DNA from: Lachnospiraceae bacterium UBA7179
GTDB taxonomy: Bacteria; Bacillota; Clostridia; Lachnospirales; Lachnospiraceae
Assembly: GCA_002491195.1 (NCBI GenBank)
Contig: DKVL01000053.1
Coordinates: 1-64,000, forward strand
DNA: 64,000 nucleotides
Reading direction: 5' to 3'
Shown here: positions 14,823 through 23,792 of the stretch, one piece after another
Position numbering within the stretch: position 1 is the first letter of the stretch
Layout of the letters: each line of letters begins with the position of its first letter
The notes under the pieces: model-generated
What the model was told of the DNA's origin: nothing
What the model saw: the letters and a program-made list of their open reading frames with translations, nothing else
Databases searched by the model: none
Position numbers and translations under genes: made by a program

Positions 14823-16640
14823 TTATTTCGAATCGTCCAGTTTCAACACTGACATAAATGCTTTCTGCGGTATCTCCACACTGCCGATCTGCCGCATACG
14901 CTTCTTGCCTTCCTTCTGTTTTTCAAGGAGTTTCTTCTTGCGCGTGATATCGCCGCCATAACACTTTGCCAGGACATCCTTGCGCATCGCTTTCACTGTC
15001 TCCCTGGCAATAATCCTGCCGCCCACAGCCGCCTGTATTGGGATCTCAAACAGATGTCTGGGTATCTCATCCTTGAGTTTCTCGCACATCCTCCTGCCCC
15101 TGTCATAAGCAGACTCCTTGTGCACGATAAAGGACAGGGCGTCAACCTCCTCCTTGTTGATCAGAATATCAAGCTTGACAAGTTCCGACTGCTCATAGCC
15201 TTTGATGTCATAATCAAACGAAGCATATCCTCTCGAGCGCGACTTGAGCGCATCAAAGAAATCATAGATGATCTCATTCAATGGCAGCTCATACTTCAAC
15301 AAAGCACGTGTCTCCTCCACATATTCCATGCCAAGGTAACGCCCGCGCCGCTCCTGGCAAAGTTCCATAATGGAACCGATAAACTCCGTTGTCACCATGA
15401 TCTCTGCGCTGACGATCGGCTCCTCCATGTAGTCAATCTCCGACGGGTCGGGCAGATTGGATGGATTCGTCAGTTCAACCATTTCTCCATTGGTCTTGTA
15501 AATCCTGTATACCACCCCTGGCGCTGTCGTCACGAGGTCAAGATTGTACTCCCGCTCCAGCCGCTCCTGAATAATCTCGAGATGCAGCAATCCCAGAAAA
15601 CCACATCGAAACCCAAATCCCAGCGCGACAGAAGTCTCTGGCTCATAGAAAAGAGAGGCGTCATTCAACTGCAGCTTTTCCAGTGCATCCCTTAGATCCG
15701 GATACTTCGCGCCGTCAGCAGGGTATAATCCACAGTATACCATGGACTGTACCTTTTTGTATCCCGGGAGCGGCTCCGTGCAGGGATTCTCCGCATCGGT
15801 GATCGTATCCCCGACTGCGGTATCCTTCACATTTTTGATGGACGCTGTCAGATATCCTACCATGCCAGCAGACAGCTCGTCACAGGGAATAAACTGTCCA
15901 GCTCCAAAATATCCTGCCTCCACCACATCAAACGACGCACCCGTTGCCATCATCTTAATCTTTGTCCCTTTGGAAACCGTTCCCTCCATGATACGGCAGA
16001 ATACAATCACACCTTTATAGGAATCATAAACGGAGTCAAAGATCAATGCCTGCAGCGGATTGTCCGCGCTCCCCCTGGGCGCTGGTATCTTCGTGATCAC
16101 CGCCTCCAGCACATCCTCTATTCCAATACCGTTTTTTGCCGATATCAGCGGCGCATCCTGCGCCTCAATGCCAATGACGTCCTCAATCTCATTTTTCACC
16201 CAGTCCGGACGCGCGCTTGGCAGGTCGATCTTATTGATAACCGGGAATACATCCAGGTCGTGGTCAAGTGCCAGATATACGTTTGCAAGCGTCTGCGCCT
16301 CAATCCCCTGCGCCGCGTCCACCACAAGGATTGCCCCGTCACAGGCTGCCAGGGCGCGGCTTACCTCATAATTAAAATCAACGTGTCCCGGCGTGTCGAT
16401 CAGATTGAAAATATACTCGTTTCCGTCCTTTGCCTTGTATACTGTGCGGACAGTCTGTGCCTTGATCGTGATCCCGCGCTCCCGCTCCAGTTCCATGTTG
16501 TCAAGGATTTGATCCTGCATCTCCCGGCTCGTCAGAAGCCCCGTTTTCTCTATGATTCTGTCCGCAAGTGTGGACTTGCCGTGATCGATATGCGCCACAA
16601 TGCAGAAGTTTCTGATTTTACTTTGATCATAATTCGACAT
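14823..16640 (-). CDS. lepA: translation elongation factor 4 (LepA)
   Basis: A 605-residue ribosome-associated GTPase. It starts MSNYDQSKIRNFCIVAHIDH with the P-loop AHIDHGKSTLADRI, effector RERGITIKAQTV, DTPGHVDF and NKIDLPSA motifs, then EF-G-like domains and the LepA-specific C-terminal domain ending with GGDITRKKKLLEKQKEGKKR. LepA back-translocates or remodels stalled ribosomes. GGAGATAAGCTGAG precedes the ATG, which is only 6 bases after the potD stop, so it can be read through from the polyamine transporter operon. Confidence 0.96.
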   Translation of the reverse strand: MSNYDQSKIRNFCIVAHIDHGKSTLADRIIEKTGLLTSREMQDQILDNMELERERGITIKAQTVRTVYKAKDGNEYIFNLIDTPGHVDFNYEVSRALAACDGAILVVDAAQGIEAQTLANVYLALDHDLDVFPVINKIDLPSARPDWVKNEIEDVIGIEAQDAPLISAKNGIGIEDVLEAVITKIPAPRGSADNPLQALIFDSVYDSYKGVIVFCRIMEGTVSKGTKIKMMATGASFDVVEAGYFGAGQFIPCDELSAGMVGYLTASIKNVKDTAVGDTITDAENPCTEPLPGYKKVQSMVYCGLYPADGAKYPDLRDALEKLQLNDASLFYEPETSVALGFGFRCGFLGLLHLEIIQERLEREYNLDLVTTAPGVVYRIYKTNGEMVELTNPSNLPDPSEIDYMEEPIVSAEIMVTTEFIGSIMELCQERRGRYLGMEYVEETRALLKYELPLNEIIYDFFDALKSRSRGYASFDYDIKGYEQSELVKLDILINKEEVDALSFIVHKESAYDRGRRMCEKLKDEIPRHLFEIPIQAAVGGRIIARETVKAMRKDVLAKCYGGDITRKKKLLEKQKEGKKRMRQIGSVEIPQKAFMSVLKLDDSK

Positions 16641-16646
16641 CTCAGC

Positions 16647-18182
16647 TTATCTCCTTTTACTTTTTCTGTAACCAATTCCAATCAAAACAAGCAGCCCCGC
16701 CAACAATGCCATCCAGACGCCCACTGGCACATCATCAATGTCAAAGCACCTGACATTGATCCACATCTGATTGATCGCCCTGTTCGCATCTGCGTCAAAA
16801 TACCGCATGATCGCTGTTCTGTCCATGACATCCTCCGGCGGATACTGGCTGTAGAGCTGGCGTCCCATCTGGCTGTGCGTCGTCTGCATGATGTAATCTT
16901 CATCGTTGTTGTCACCGCTGAAAAAATAACCCACAGGATACTCCATGAGATCCTCGTCCGCTTCATCAGCACCATAGCACCAGTTCAGGTATTCATAGAT
17001 GGTATCATCCTGCTCATTCCCCGCAATTGACGATGTATAGCCGATATAAAACATATTCCTGACAGCATTGTCCGTCCTTGACAAAAAATTGACAAAAGCC
17101 TCCGCCGCGTGCTGCCGGTCCGCATTGCCGTCAATGCCGTCCTTTAACATCACCCAGCCGTCAAACCAGAGATTCGTGCTCTCCCTTGGCACTGCAAACC
17201 GCAGTTCAAAATCATCCTCATCCGCCTGATCCATCGCATAGACTGCATCGCCCGACCACTGATAATTTGCCACAATCTTGCCCGTTATCATATCGGCCTT
17301 CCCGCTGTCTGTCTCGAGGGAGTATACATTGTCCATCAGCTCATCCAAAAGTTCCTGTGCCTGTTCAATCGTCCCGGGATTCACGTCATTCATCACATCC
17401 GCCAGCCGTTCATGATAATCCCCGGAACCAATAAAATTCTCGTCCGTCAACTGGTCAGCCTTGAGAATTCCCAGCGCCGCAAAATAGGCATCCCGCACAT
17501 TATCCTTCAACGTGACCTGCCTGTTAAACTTCTGATTTCTGAAGATCTCCCAAGTGGATGCCTCCTCTTCTGTGACAAGCTCCGGATTGTATAAGACACC
17601 TGTAACTCCCCACATATATCCCGCAGCATACTTGCTCCAGTTCTCTCCGCCGATCTCATTGGACTCCAGTGTCTCCTGTATAAACGGCGACACATTATTA
17701 ATATAGAAATTATTGGCATCCTGCCTGTCATAAAAATGGTCCGAATATGGCAGCAGCCTGTCCTCGGCCATCAGTTTCATGATCATATACTCCGAAGGAC
17801 ACACCAGATCATACGTATCGCCCAGATTTAACTGATTGTAAAGGTCCTCATTCGTACCAAAGCAGGAGTACTCTACACGCACTTCCCTGCCATATGTCTC
17901 TCTGTACCAGTCCTCAAACTCTTCATAGAGCGGCCGCTCCCCGAAGATCACTGTGCCATTGTCAAGCGCGATTACGTCCTCATCGTCCCACTCTCCGAGG
18001 TCGATATACTCTTCCCAGCTGCACACGCGCAGTACGACAGGCTCCTCCTTTGCCGAAACCGACTGATCAGAAAAGCCACATACCACAGCCATGCCGGACG
18101 CAGCAATTCCAAATGCTATCCTACCGATTTTTCTCACTGTCCGCACCTGCCCTCTTTTGATTTTTGTCATTTTTGTTTCCAC
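16647..18182 (-). CDS. potD: polyamine ABC transporter substrate-binding protein
   Basis: A 511-residue periplasmic-binding-type protein anchored at the membrane. A signal-like hydrophobic stretch (GRIAFGIAASGMAVV) is followed by RVCSWEEYIDLG and a PotD/PotF-like fold (SCFGTNEDLYNQLNLGDTYDLV, SEYMIMKLMAEDRLLPYS). A C-terminal transmembrane helix (VWMALLAGLLVLIGIGY) and basic tail are unusual. It binds spermidine or putrescine for PotABC. The start is uncertain: ATGs at 18182 or 18170 would overlap potC by about 60 bases, whereas a GTG at 18137 behind AGAGGGCAGG would give a shorter overlap and a more normal signal sequence. Confidence 0.88.
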   Translation of the reverse strand: METKMTKIKRGQVRTVRKIGRIAFGIAASGMAVVCGFSDQSVSAKEEPVVLRVCSWEEYIDLGEWDDEDVIALDNGTVIFGERPLYEEFEDWYRETYGREVRVEYSCFGTNEDLYNQLNLGDTYDLVCPSEYMIMKLMAEDRLLPYSDHFYDRQDANNFYINNVSPFIQETLESNEIGGENWSKYAAGYMWGVTGVLYNPELVTEEEASTWEIFRNQKFNRQVTLKDNVRDAYFAALGILKADQLTDENFIGSGDYHERLADVMNDVNPGTIEQAQELLDELMDNVYSLETDSGKADMITGKIVANYQWSGDAVYAMDQADEDDFELRFAVPRESTNLWFDGWVMLKDGIDGNADRQHAAEAFVNFLSRTDNAVRNMFYIGYTSSIAGNEQDDTIYEYLNWCYGADEADEDLMEYPVGYFFSGDNNDEDYIMQTTHSQMGRQLYSQYPPEDVMDRTAIMRYFDADANRAINQMWINVRCFDIDDVPVGVWMALLAGLLVLIGIGYRKSKRR

Positions 18183-18945
18183 TCATGTTCATGATCACCA
18201 CCATCAGCACCACCACCAGAAAAATAATCGTGGAGAGTGCCCACAATGCCGTCTTGATCTCCGTCTGGGATCCTCTTGTCGCATTGACCACATAAGTGCT
18301 GATCGTGTCAAACGTCGCGGGCTTTGTGTAACTTGTGATAAAATAATCATCAAGCGACAGTGTGACCGCCAGGGCAAAGCCGGAGACAACACCGGGAAAA
18401 ATCTGCGGAAACACCACGCGCCGCAATGCCATCGCCGGAGATGCCCCCAGATCAAGTGCCGCTTCATAGAGACTGTTATCCATCTGTTTTAATTTAGGCA
18501 CTACAGACAGATATACAAAAGGAGCCTCCAGCACCACATGACCAATCAGCAGCGAAATAAAACTACTCTTATCCACTCCGCATACCCCAATCAGAAGAAT
18601 ACACAGGGAAAACGCCGTCACAACCTCGGCATTAACGACAGGCACTTGATTCAGCGCACCCACTACCGTATTTCCAAACCGCCCTGAATAAAAGACACCC
18701 ACAGCGCCAAACGTCCCAAGCACTGTTGACACCAAAGCGGAACCGATCGCAAGAACCAGCGTTCCCAAAATCATTGCCCGCAGATCCGGCTTTGTGAACA
18801 ATGTCTCATAATTCTTTAACGAAAACCCATGGATCGCTCCGATATTCGCAGAATCCGTAAAACTGTACACCGCCAGCACAAAGATCGGCAGATACAGCAG
18901 GATAACCACCAACACCAGAAATGCCCTCGCAAATATTTTTTTCAT
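18121..18945 (-). CDS. potC: polyamine ABC transporter permease PotC
   Basis: A 274-residue inner-membrane permease with six predicted transmembrane segments. The permease EAA-like loop is LYEAALDLGASPAMALRRVVFPQIFPGVVSG. It pairs with PotB to form the channel for spermidine/putrescine uptake. The ATG at 18945 overlaps the potB stop as TGATG; a GTG one codon earlier is also possible. The C-terminus (KNDKNQKRAGADSEKNR) is an unusually long charged tail that overlaps the 5' part of potD. Confidence 0.92.
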   Translation of the reverse strand: MKKIFARAFLVLVVILLYLPIFVLAVYSFTDSANIGAIHGFSLKNYETLFTKPDLRAMILGTLVLAIGSALVSTVLGTFGAVGVFYSGRFGNTVVGALNQVPVVNAEVVTAFSLCILLIGVCGVDKSSFISLLIGHVVLEAPFVYLSVVPKLKQMDNSLYEAALDLGASPAMALRRVVFPQIFPGVVSGFALAVTLSLDDYFITSYTKPATFDTISTYVVNATRGSQTEIKTALWALSTIIFLVVVLMVVIMNMSGNKNDKNQKRAGADSEKNR

Positions 18946-19748
18946 CACCTGAGCACACCTCCCCTGCTGCTGCCTGCATCCTCATCCGCATAGCGGTTCG
19001 TAAACAGTGTAAACACAAGAATGATCACTAATAAGATCAGCGCGATCATCGAGCCATTGTGCCAGTCATAAGCGCTGAAATACGCCCCGATCAGACTTCC
19101 CATGATATAAGTGCTGTTGTAGAGCATATCGAGCACGACATAGTTCGTCATGGACGGCAGAAACACCATCACAATGCCGCTGATAATCCCCGGAACAGAC
19201 AGCGGAAGCGTCACTTTCAGAAATGTCTGGACTGTATCCGCGCCAAGGTCTGCCGCCGCCTCCAGAAGACTTCCATCGAGTTTCAGCAGCGTTGTATAGA
19301 TCGGAAGAATCATAAACGGCAGAAAATCATAAGTCATACCAATCAAGGTATTCAAAAACGGATGATAGGCGAGGTTTCCCTCGATCATTGTAAGGATTTC
19401 CTTGAGCGCCGTGATCCTGAGCGTGAAATTGATCCACATGGGCATGACAAAAACCATCAGAACCACTGACTTATGTTTCATATGACTCCTCGCCAGTATA
19501 TAGGCGATCGGATACGCCAGCGCCAGGCAGCTGCAGGTAGTCGCCACCGCAATTCCAAGACTGTAGGCAAGCGTCCCGATCGTGTTAGGGCTTGAAAAAA
19601 ATCCCAGCAGGTTTTCCAGCGTAAACTGCCCTTCCCCGTTTGTAAATGCATAGTATATAATAACGATCAAAGGTGCCAGCACAAAACATACCAGAAACAG
19701 TCCATACGGTATGCACAGGTGCGACCTCTGAAAACGAAATCTGTTCAT
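18945..19748 (-). CDS. potB: polyamine ABC transporter permease PotB
   Basis: A 267-residue permease with six transmembrane segments and the EAA loop LLEAAADLGADTVQTFLKVTLPLSVPGIISG. Family features include YAFTNGEGQFTLENLLGFFS near the N-terminus and MTNYVVLDMLYNSTYIMG. AAGGAG lies 7 bases before the ATG. It is translated between potA (11 bases upstream) and potC (overlapping). Confidence 0.93.
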   Translation of the reverse strand: MNRFRFQRSHLCIPYGLFLVCFVLAPLIVIIYYAFTNGEGQFTLENLLGFFSSPNTIGTLAYSLGIAVATTCSCLALAYPIAYILARSHMKHKSVVLMVFVMPMWINFTLRITALKEILTMIEGNLAYHPFLNTLIGMTYDFLPFMILPIYTTLLKLDGSLLEAAADLGADTVQTFLKVTLPLSVPGIISGIVMVFLPSMTNYVVLDMLYNSTYIMGSLIGAYFSAYDWHNGSMIALILLVIILVFTLFTNRYADEDAGSSRGGVLR

Positions 19749-19759
19749 CCGCCCACTCC

Positions 19760-21193
19760 TTATTTCTTAATGGAATACTGAAACTTATCCATTGGAATCA
19801 GGAGACTCACATAGTCATCCATATTCCACAAATACTCATCCGAAACGATAAAATCCTCATCTTCCTCTGTACGCACGACATAGCTGTAATGATCGCCTTT
19901 ATAGATCAGATTGATAATATGCCCCCGGAGAATACCCGCTTCCTTGTCGTCGCTCATCGCGATGTCATCCGGTTTCACAGACACAATCACCCGGATATGG
20001 TCAGGCTCGATCACATCGCCATGCGCGTCCACAAGTTCGCCGTCCGTGTTAAACGAAGATCCCTGTATCAGTGCAGTCAGGTCACAGTCAGGCATTCCCC
20101 CAAGAAAGGTCAGTTTGTAGTCTTTGTCCACCCCGGATTCAATGCGGTTGATCGTATTCTCCGCCAGCATGATATGGATCCCCTCCGGTTCGATACACAG
20201 TCCTACTATGGCATTTAACTCCGCCTTTCTGGTGGACTGCACCACAATCTCATTCTTGCCGGATTGTACTGCAATCTCATAGTGCACACCTTTAAAGATA
20301 ACTGAAGTCACAGTCCCCCTGATCATCCCCTGATCCGGTGCTGTGATTGTGACATCCTCCGGCCGCACCACCGCATCGATCATCGTACCATGCTCAACAT
20401 CGTCCACACACTCAAACTCCGCCCCGCAGAACCGCACTCTGCACTTGCCCGTCATGATACCGCTGAAAATATTGCTCTCCCCGATAAAATCGGCGACAAA
20501 TGCATTCTTCGGCTCATTGTAGATATCCTCCGGCGTGCCGATCTGCTGGATCTTTCCCTCCGACATCACGACAATCTTATCGGACATGGTAAGCGCTTCC
20601 TCCTGATCATGCGTCACATAGATAAACGTGATTCCCAGTTTCTCATGCATCCCTTTTAACTCCAGCTGCATCTCCTTGCGCATCTTCAAGTCCAGCGCGC
20701 CCAGCGGTTCATCCAACAGCAGGATCTCCGGCTCATTGACGATCGCCCGCGCGATAGCGATCCTCTGCTGCTGGCCACCCGAAAGCGTATGTATCCCCCG
20801 GCTCTCAAAATCCTCAAGGTCAACCATCTCCAGAGCCTTCTTGACTTTTTTCACGATTTCCGCTTTCGGCAGTTTCTTTAATTTCAGACCAAAAGCAACA
20901 TTCTCAAATACATTTAAGTGCGGAAAGAGCGCATATCGCTGAAATACGGTATTGATCGGGCGCTTATTAGGCGGCAGATCCCGAATATCCTCACCGTTTA
21001 GCAGCAGTTCGCCCTCTGTCGGTTTATCAAAACCCGCGATCATCCGCAGCGTCGTCGTCTTACCACAGCCCGATGGCCCCAGAAATGTGACAAACTCCCC
21101 TCTCTGTACAGTAAGGTTGAAGTCGTCAACCACGCGAAAACCGTCATCAAACGTACGGCTGATATGCTTTAACTCAATAATATTTCCGTCCAA
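19760..21193 (-). CDS. potA: polyamine ABC transporter ATPase PotA, C-terminally extended
   Basis: A 477-residue ATPase that powers PotBCD uptake. Walker A GPSGCGKTTTLRM (about 39), signature LSGGQQQRIAIARA (about 138) and Walker B ILLLDEPLGALD (about 160) are intact, and PNKRPINTVFQRYALFPHLN is typical of PotA. Usual length is about 350-380. Here a first TOBE region (about 280-350) is followed by a further 120 residues with a second TOBE-like segment (GILRGHIINLIYKGDHYSYVV). The start is a TTG at 21193 behind AGGAGG with a 7-base spacer. It is the first gene of potABCD. Confidence 0.93.
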   Translation of the reverse strand: MDGNIIELKHISRTFDDGFRVVDDFNLTVQRGEFVTFLGPSGCGKTTTLRMIAGFDKPTEGELLLNGEDIRDLPPNKRPINTVFQRYALFPHLNVFENVAFGLKLKKLPKAEIVKKVKKALEMVDLEDFESRGIHTLSGGQQQRIAIARAIVNEPEILLLDEPLGALDLKMRKEMQLELKGMHEKLGITFIYVTHDQEEALTMSDKIVVMSEGKIQQIGTPEDIYNEPKNAFVADFIGESNIFSGIMTGKCRVRFCGAEFECVDDVEHGTMIDAVVRPEDVTITAPDQGMIRGTVTSVIFKGVHYEIAVQSGKNEIVVQSTRKAELNAIVGLCIEPEGIHIMLAENTINRIESGVDKDYKLTFLGGMPDCDLTALIQGSSFNTDGELVDAHGDVIEPDHIRVIVSVKPDDIAMSDDKEAGILRGHIINLIYKGDHYSYVVRTEEDEDFIVSDEYLWNMDDYVSLLIPMDKFQYSIKK

Positions 21194-21343
21194 CTCCTGT
21201 CCTCCTCATTTCGTAAACACTATCTGTATGATCCGCGCCTGCTCTTCACTATAGAACTCTGACGCATCACTTTGTAGTGTACCATATACTTGCAGGAATT
21301 GCTACTGAAAAAATTTATTATTATGCAAAAAGAACGAAGCCCT

Positions 21344-21370
21344 TTAACTTTGGCGCAAATCTGCCGATAA
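21344..21370 (+). promoter_or_regulatory. sigma-28 (SigD/FliA)-type promoter
   Basis: TTAA at 21344-21347, exactly 15 bases, then GCCGATAA at 21363-21370. The flagellar sigma factor consensus is TAAA-N15-GCCGATAA: the -10 element is perfect and the -35 matches three of four. It ends 31 bases before the ATG of the FliD-like gene. GGGAGGG lies between. Confidence 0.7.
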
Positions 21371-21401
21371 TATAGATATATTAGCTTGGGAGGGATTCTA
21401 T

Positions 21402-22382
21402 ATGACCGTTCAATACGAACCTGCAAAACTTATTGAGCAGATCAGTCAAAATAATTATTCTTATACACACTCTTTTACAAAAAAAATGACAGAAGCTGAT
21501 GCCAACGTCGAGAAACTGCAAAATAAAGCGGAATCTTTCAAAAAGAGTGTAAAAAGGTTAAAGCGCTACTCTGCGGGCGGAATTTCCAGAGATTTGCTGG
21601 AAAGCCAGGTTGAAGATCTGGTAAAATCTTACAATGATATGAAAAACAGCTCGACCAAAGTAACTGATCAAGACGTACAGAAACAAATCAAGAAACTCGA
21701 TCAGTTGTTCGCCAGCAATGAAAAAAACCTGAAAAAAATCGGTGTCGAAAAAGTCAATGGCAAATATACATTTGACACCAAAACCTTTCAGGACGCGAAG
21801 GACAAAACAATCAACGCCCTATTTGTCGGGCATGATTCCCTGATCGGACAGGCGGACAAAATCATGCGCAAAGTAGATGAAACTGCCAGCGACGCACAAT
21901 ACAGCACCAATGAATATATCATAAACCAGACGAAGAAATATGAAGCGACAGATCTGGCACTGGCTGCCAATATGACCCTTGCAGGACAGACCATTTCAAC
22001 GTTACAAGCGATTCCATCTGGCAGCTTTTCCGATCATGAAGTCCAAGCGCTGATAAAACTATCCTTACAATCGTTTGCCCAGTCCGTATATCACACAGAC
22101 AGCGCAACTGAAACAGAAAAATTAGACAGATTAAACCAGCTGTGCCTTGACCAGAAGGACAAACTTGCAAAACTTGGTCTGACGTTTGACAGCGGAGAAA
22201 AAAATATGCTTTTTCACAGCAATATTGATATGACTTCCTCTGATTTCCAGGAAACCTATCATGAATTATTTAGCAAAAATGCCACGTTTGGAAATACTGT
22301 TTCCACATATTGCAAAGAGATTTTCAACGATATCATTCAACCTGATCAGATTGGCGTATCCATTATTGATGTGCAGGCATAG
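21402..22382 (+). CDS. FliD-like / flagellar-regulon coiled-coil protein
   Basis: A 326-residue soluble protein with no signal peptide or membrane segment, rich in helices and coiled-coil heptads near the N-terminus. Two related segments resemble the C-terminal signature of the flagellar cap protein FliD: LKKIGV..YTFDTKTFQDA..LFVGHDSLIGQADKI (about 110-154) and LAKLGLTFDSGEKNMLF..DFQETYHELFSKNATFGNTV (about 255-300). The FliD pattern is lGi(t)fd..g.l.fd...f..al. Length is shorter than FliD (450-800). The preceding sigma-28-type promoter supports a flagellar or surface-filament role. Family placement is my inference. Confidence 0.6.
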   Translation: MTVQYEPAKLIEQISQNNYSYTHSFTKKMTEADANVEKLQNKAESFKKSVKRLKRYSAGGISRDLLESQVEDLVKSYNDMKNSSTKVTDQDVQKQIKKLDQLFASNEKNLKKIGVEKVNGKYTFDTKTFQDAKDKTINALFVGHDSLIGQADKIMRKVDETASDAQYSTNEYIINQTKKYEATDLALAANMTLAGQTISTLQAIPSGSFSDHEVQALIKLSLQSFAQSVYHTDSATETEKLDRLNQLCLDQKDKLAKLGLTFDSGEKNMLFHSNIDMTSSDFQETYHELFSKNATFGNTVSTYCKEIFNDIIQPDQIGVSIIDVQA

Positions 22383-22395
22383 AGAGGCATTTTTG

Positions 22396-23649
22396 CTAAT
22401 GCCCAAGCATATCTTCAATAAATATCCCATACCCTTTGGTGCTGTCCTGTACAAGTACGTGCGTGACGGCACCTACAAATTTGCCATTTTGCACGATTGG
22501 TGCTCCTGACATGCCCTGTACGATTCCGCCTGTCGCAGAAAGCAGCTGCGCATCCGTAACCTCAAGAGAAATCTGGCGGTTTACTGCCTCCTTTCCCGGC
22601 ATGAGTTTTGTGATCTCCACATCATAATATTTTGGCTCGCCATCAATGGTGCACAGGATCTGTGCCGGTCCTGTCGTCACCTCCTGTTTCAATGCAACAG
22701 GCAGGGCTTCCCTGCCAGCAGTATATTCACTGAGCAATTCTGTATTTGCCACACCATAGATTCCCTGCATCGTATTGTCCACGATCACACCCGACACCTG
22801 GTCCGGTTTATATTCGATCATGCCTGTCAATTCCCCCGGACTTCCCTTTTCCCCACGCTTGACCGCCACAATCTCTGTATGATACAAAAGCCCGCTTCCA
22901 AGCTTTAGGAGTTCTCCTGTATCCATGTCGTTAATACCATGTCCCAGCGCGCCAAACTGGTTCTGACTGTCTATATAAGTCATCGTGCCAATTCCCTGAG
23001 CGCTGTCTCTAAGCCACGCACCCATCTTATAGATCTTATTTGTATCCGCCTCCGGCTTGATTTTTACCTGGATCAGTTCATCCTTCCTGGAGACCTGAAA
23101 AATGATCTCCGCCCCGTTTCCATTTTCTACATACTCTCTGACCTGCTTCTTATCACTGATTGCCACACCGTCCATCGCGGTGAGATAATCCCCCGCCTGC
23201 AGTTTATAATCAGAGGGCGCATACTTGTCCCCATTCGCCCCCTCAAAACTACCTGTATCCACAACCAGCACTCCCTGTGTTCTGACAAAGATGCCGATTG
23301 GTCTGCCCACCGGCGTCAAAGTTGTATTCTCTATGACCTGTATATCTACATCCTTGAGTGGAACAATACCAAAAAGTTTCAGCTGCATCTGATAGGAGTT
23401 TGTTGTATCTCCTGCCACGATCGTAAGCGGCTGATTAAGTGCCAGGATTGTATCAGAATCCGTACTAAGAACTCCTGATGCCGGAATACGGAGATTAAAT
23501 TCTTCGCTTGTTCCGGCTTTGATACTGATTGTGCTAGGTACTGTACTCTGATAATACGCATATGTTGCCCAACAAAACAACCCAATTGCAAATCCTAAAA
23601 AGACATACAAAAATAAAAGATATTTATGTTTCACTTCCTCTGCTTTCAT
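22396..23649 (-). CDS. spoIVB: SpoIVB peptidase
   Basis: A 417-residue sporulation serine peptidase with one N-terminal membrane anchor (LLFLYVFLGFAIGLFCWAT), a PDZ domain (LQAGDYLTAMDGVAISDKK about 180) and a SpoIVB S55 peptidase domain. The catalytic His lies in ALGHGINDMDTG and the Ser in IVQGMSGAPIVQNG. In sporulation SpoIVB is secreted from the forespore and activates pro-sigma-K processing. It normally follows recN and precedes spo0A; here neither is adjacent. Gene ends 14 bases from the convergent FliD-like gene. Confidence 0.94.
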   Translation of the reverse strand: MKAEEVKHKYLLFLYVFLGFAIGLFCWATYAYYQSTVPSTISIKAGTSEEFNLRIPASGVLSTDSDTILALNQPLTIVAGDTTNSYQMQLKLFGIVPLKDVDIQVIENTTLTPVGRPIGIFVRTQGVLVVDTGSFEGANGDKYAPSDYKLQAGDYLTAMDGVAISDKKQVREYVENGNGAEIIFQVSRKDELIQVKIKPEADTNKIYKMGAWLRDSAQGIGTMTYIDSQNQFGALGHGINDMDTGELLKLGSGLLYHTEIVAVKRGEKGSPGELTGMIEYKPDQVSGVIVDNTMQGIYGVANTELLSEYTAGREALPVALKQEVTTGPAQILCTIDGEPKYYDVEITKLMPGKEAVNRQISLEVTDAQLLSATGGIVQGMSGAPIVQNGKFVGAVTHVLVQDSTKGYGIFIEDMLGH

Positions 23650-23740
23650 CCATTCACTACCTTACTAGTTTAATCACTGCATAACTTATGCTGCATACTT
23701 TTGACCAATTGTAGTATATGGATTTTTTTATAAAATAATC

Positions 23741-23775
23741 GACACCGACATTTTTTCGATGAAAATGTCAGTGTC
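23741..23775. terminator. hairpin terminator after the RND gene
   Basis: GACACCGACATTTT (23741-23754) pairs with AAAATGTCAGTGTC (23762-23775) with one mismatch on the plus strand, a G-U pair on the minus strand. On the minus strand it follows the efflux-pump stop and precedes an AT-rich stretch. It separates the pump from spoIVB. Confidence 0.55.
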
Positions 23776-23792
23776 AATTTTAGGAATCATTT

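Noticed and set aside
14377..16371. Several plus-strand ORFs of 60-210 codons opposite apt and lepA
   Set aside because: All are antisense to strongly conserved genes and show the Ser/Pro/Arg-rich composition of shadow frames.
21194..22395. spo0A next to spoIVB
   Set aside because: The gene here is convergent and has FliD-like repeats, not a receiver domain; no spo0A appears in the window.
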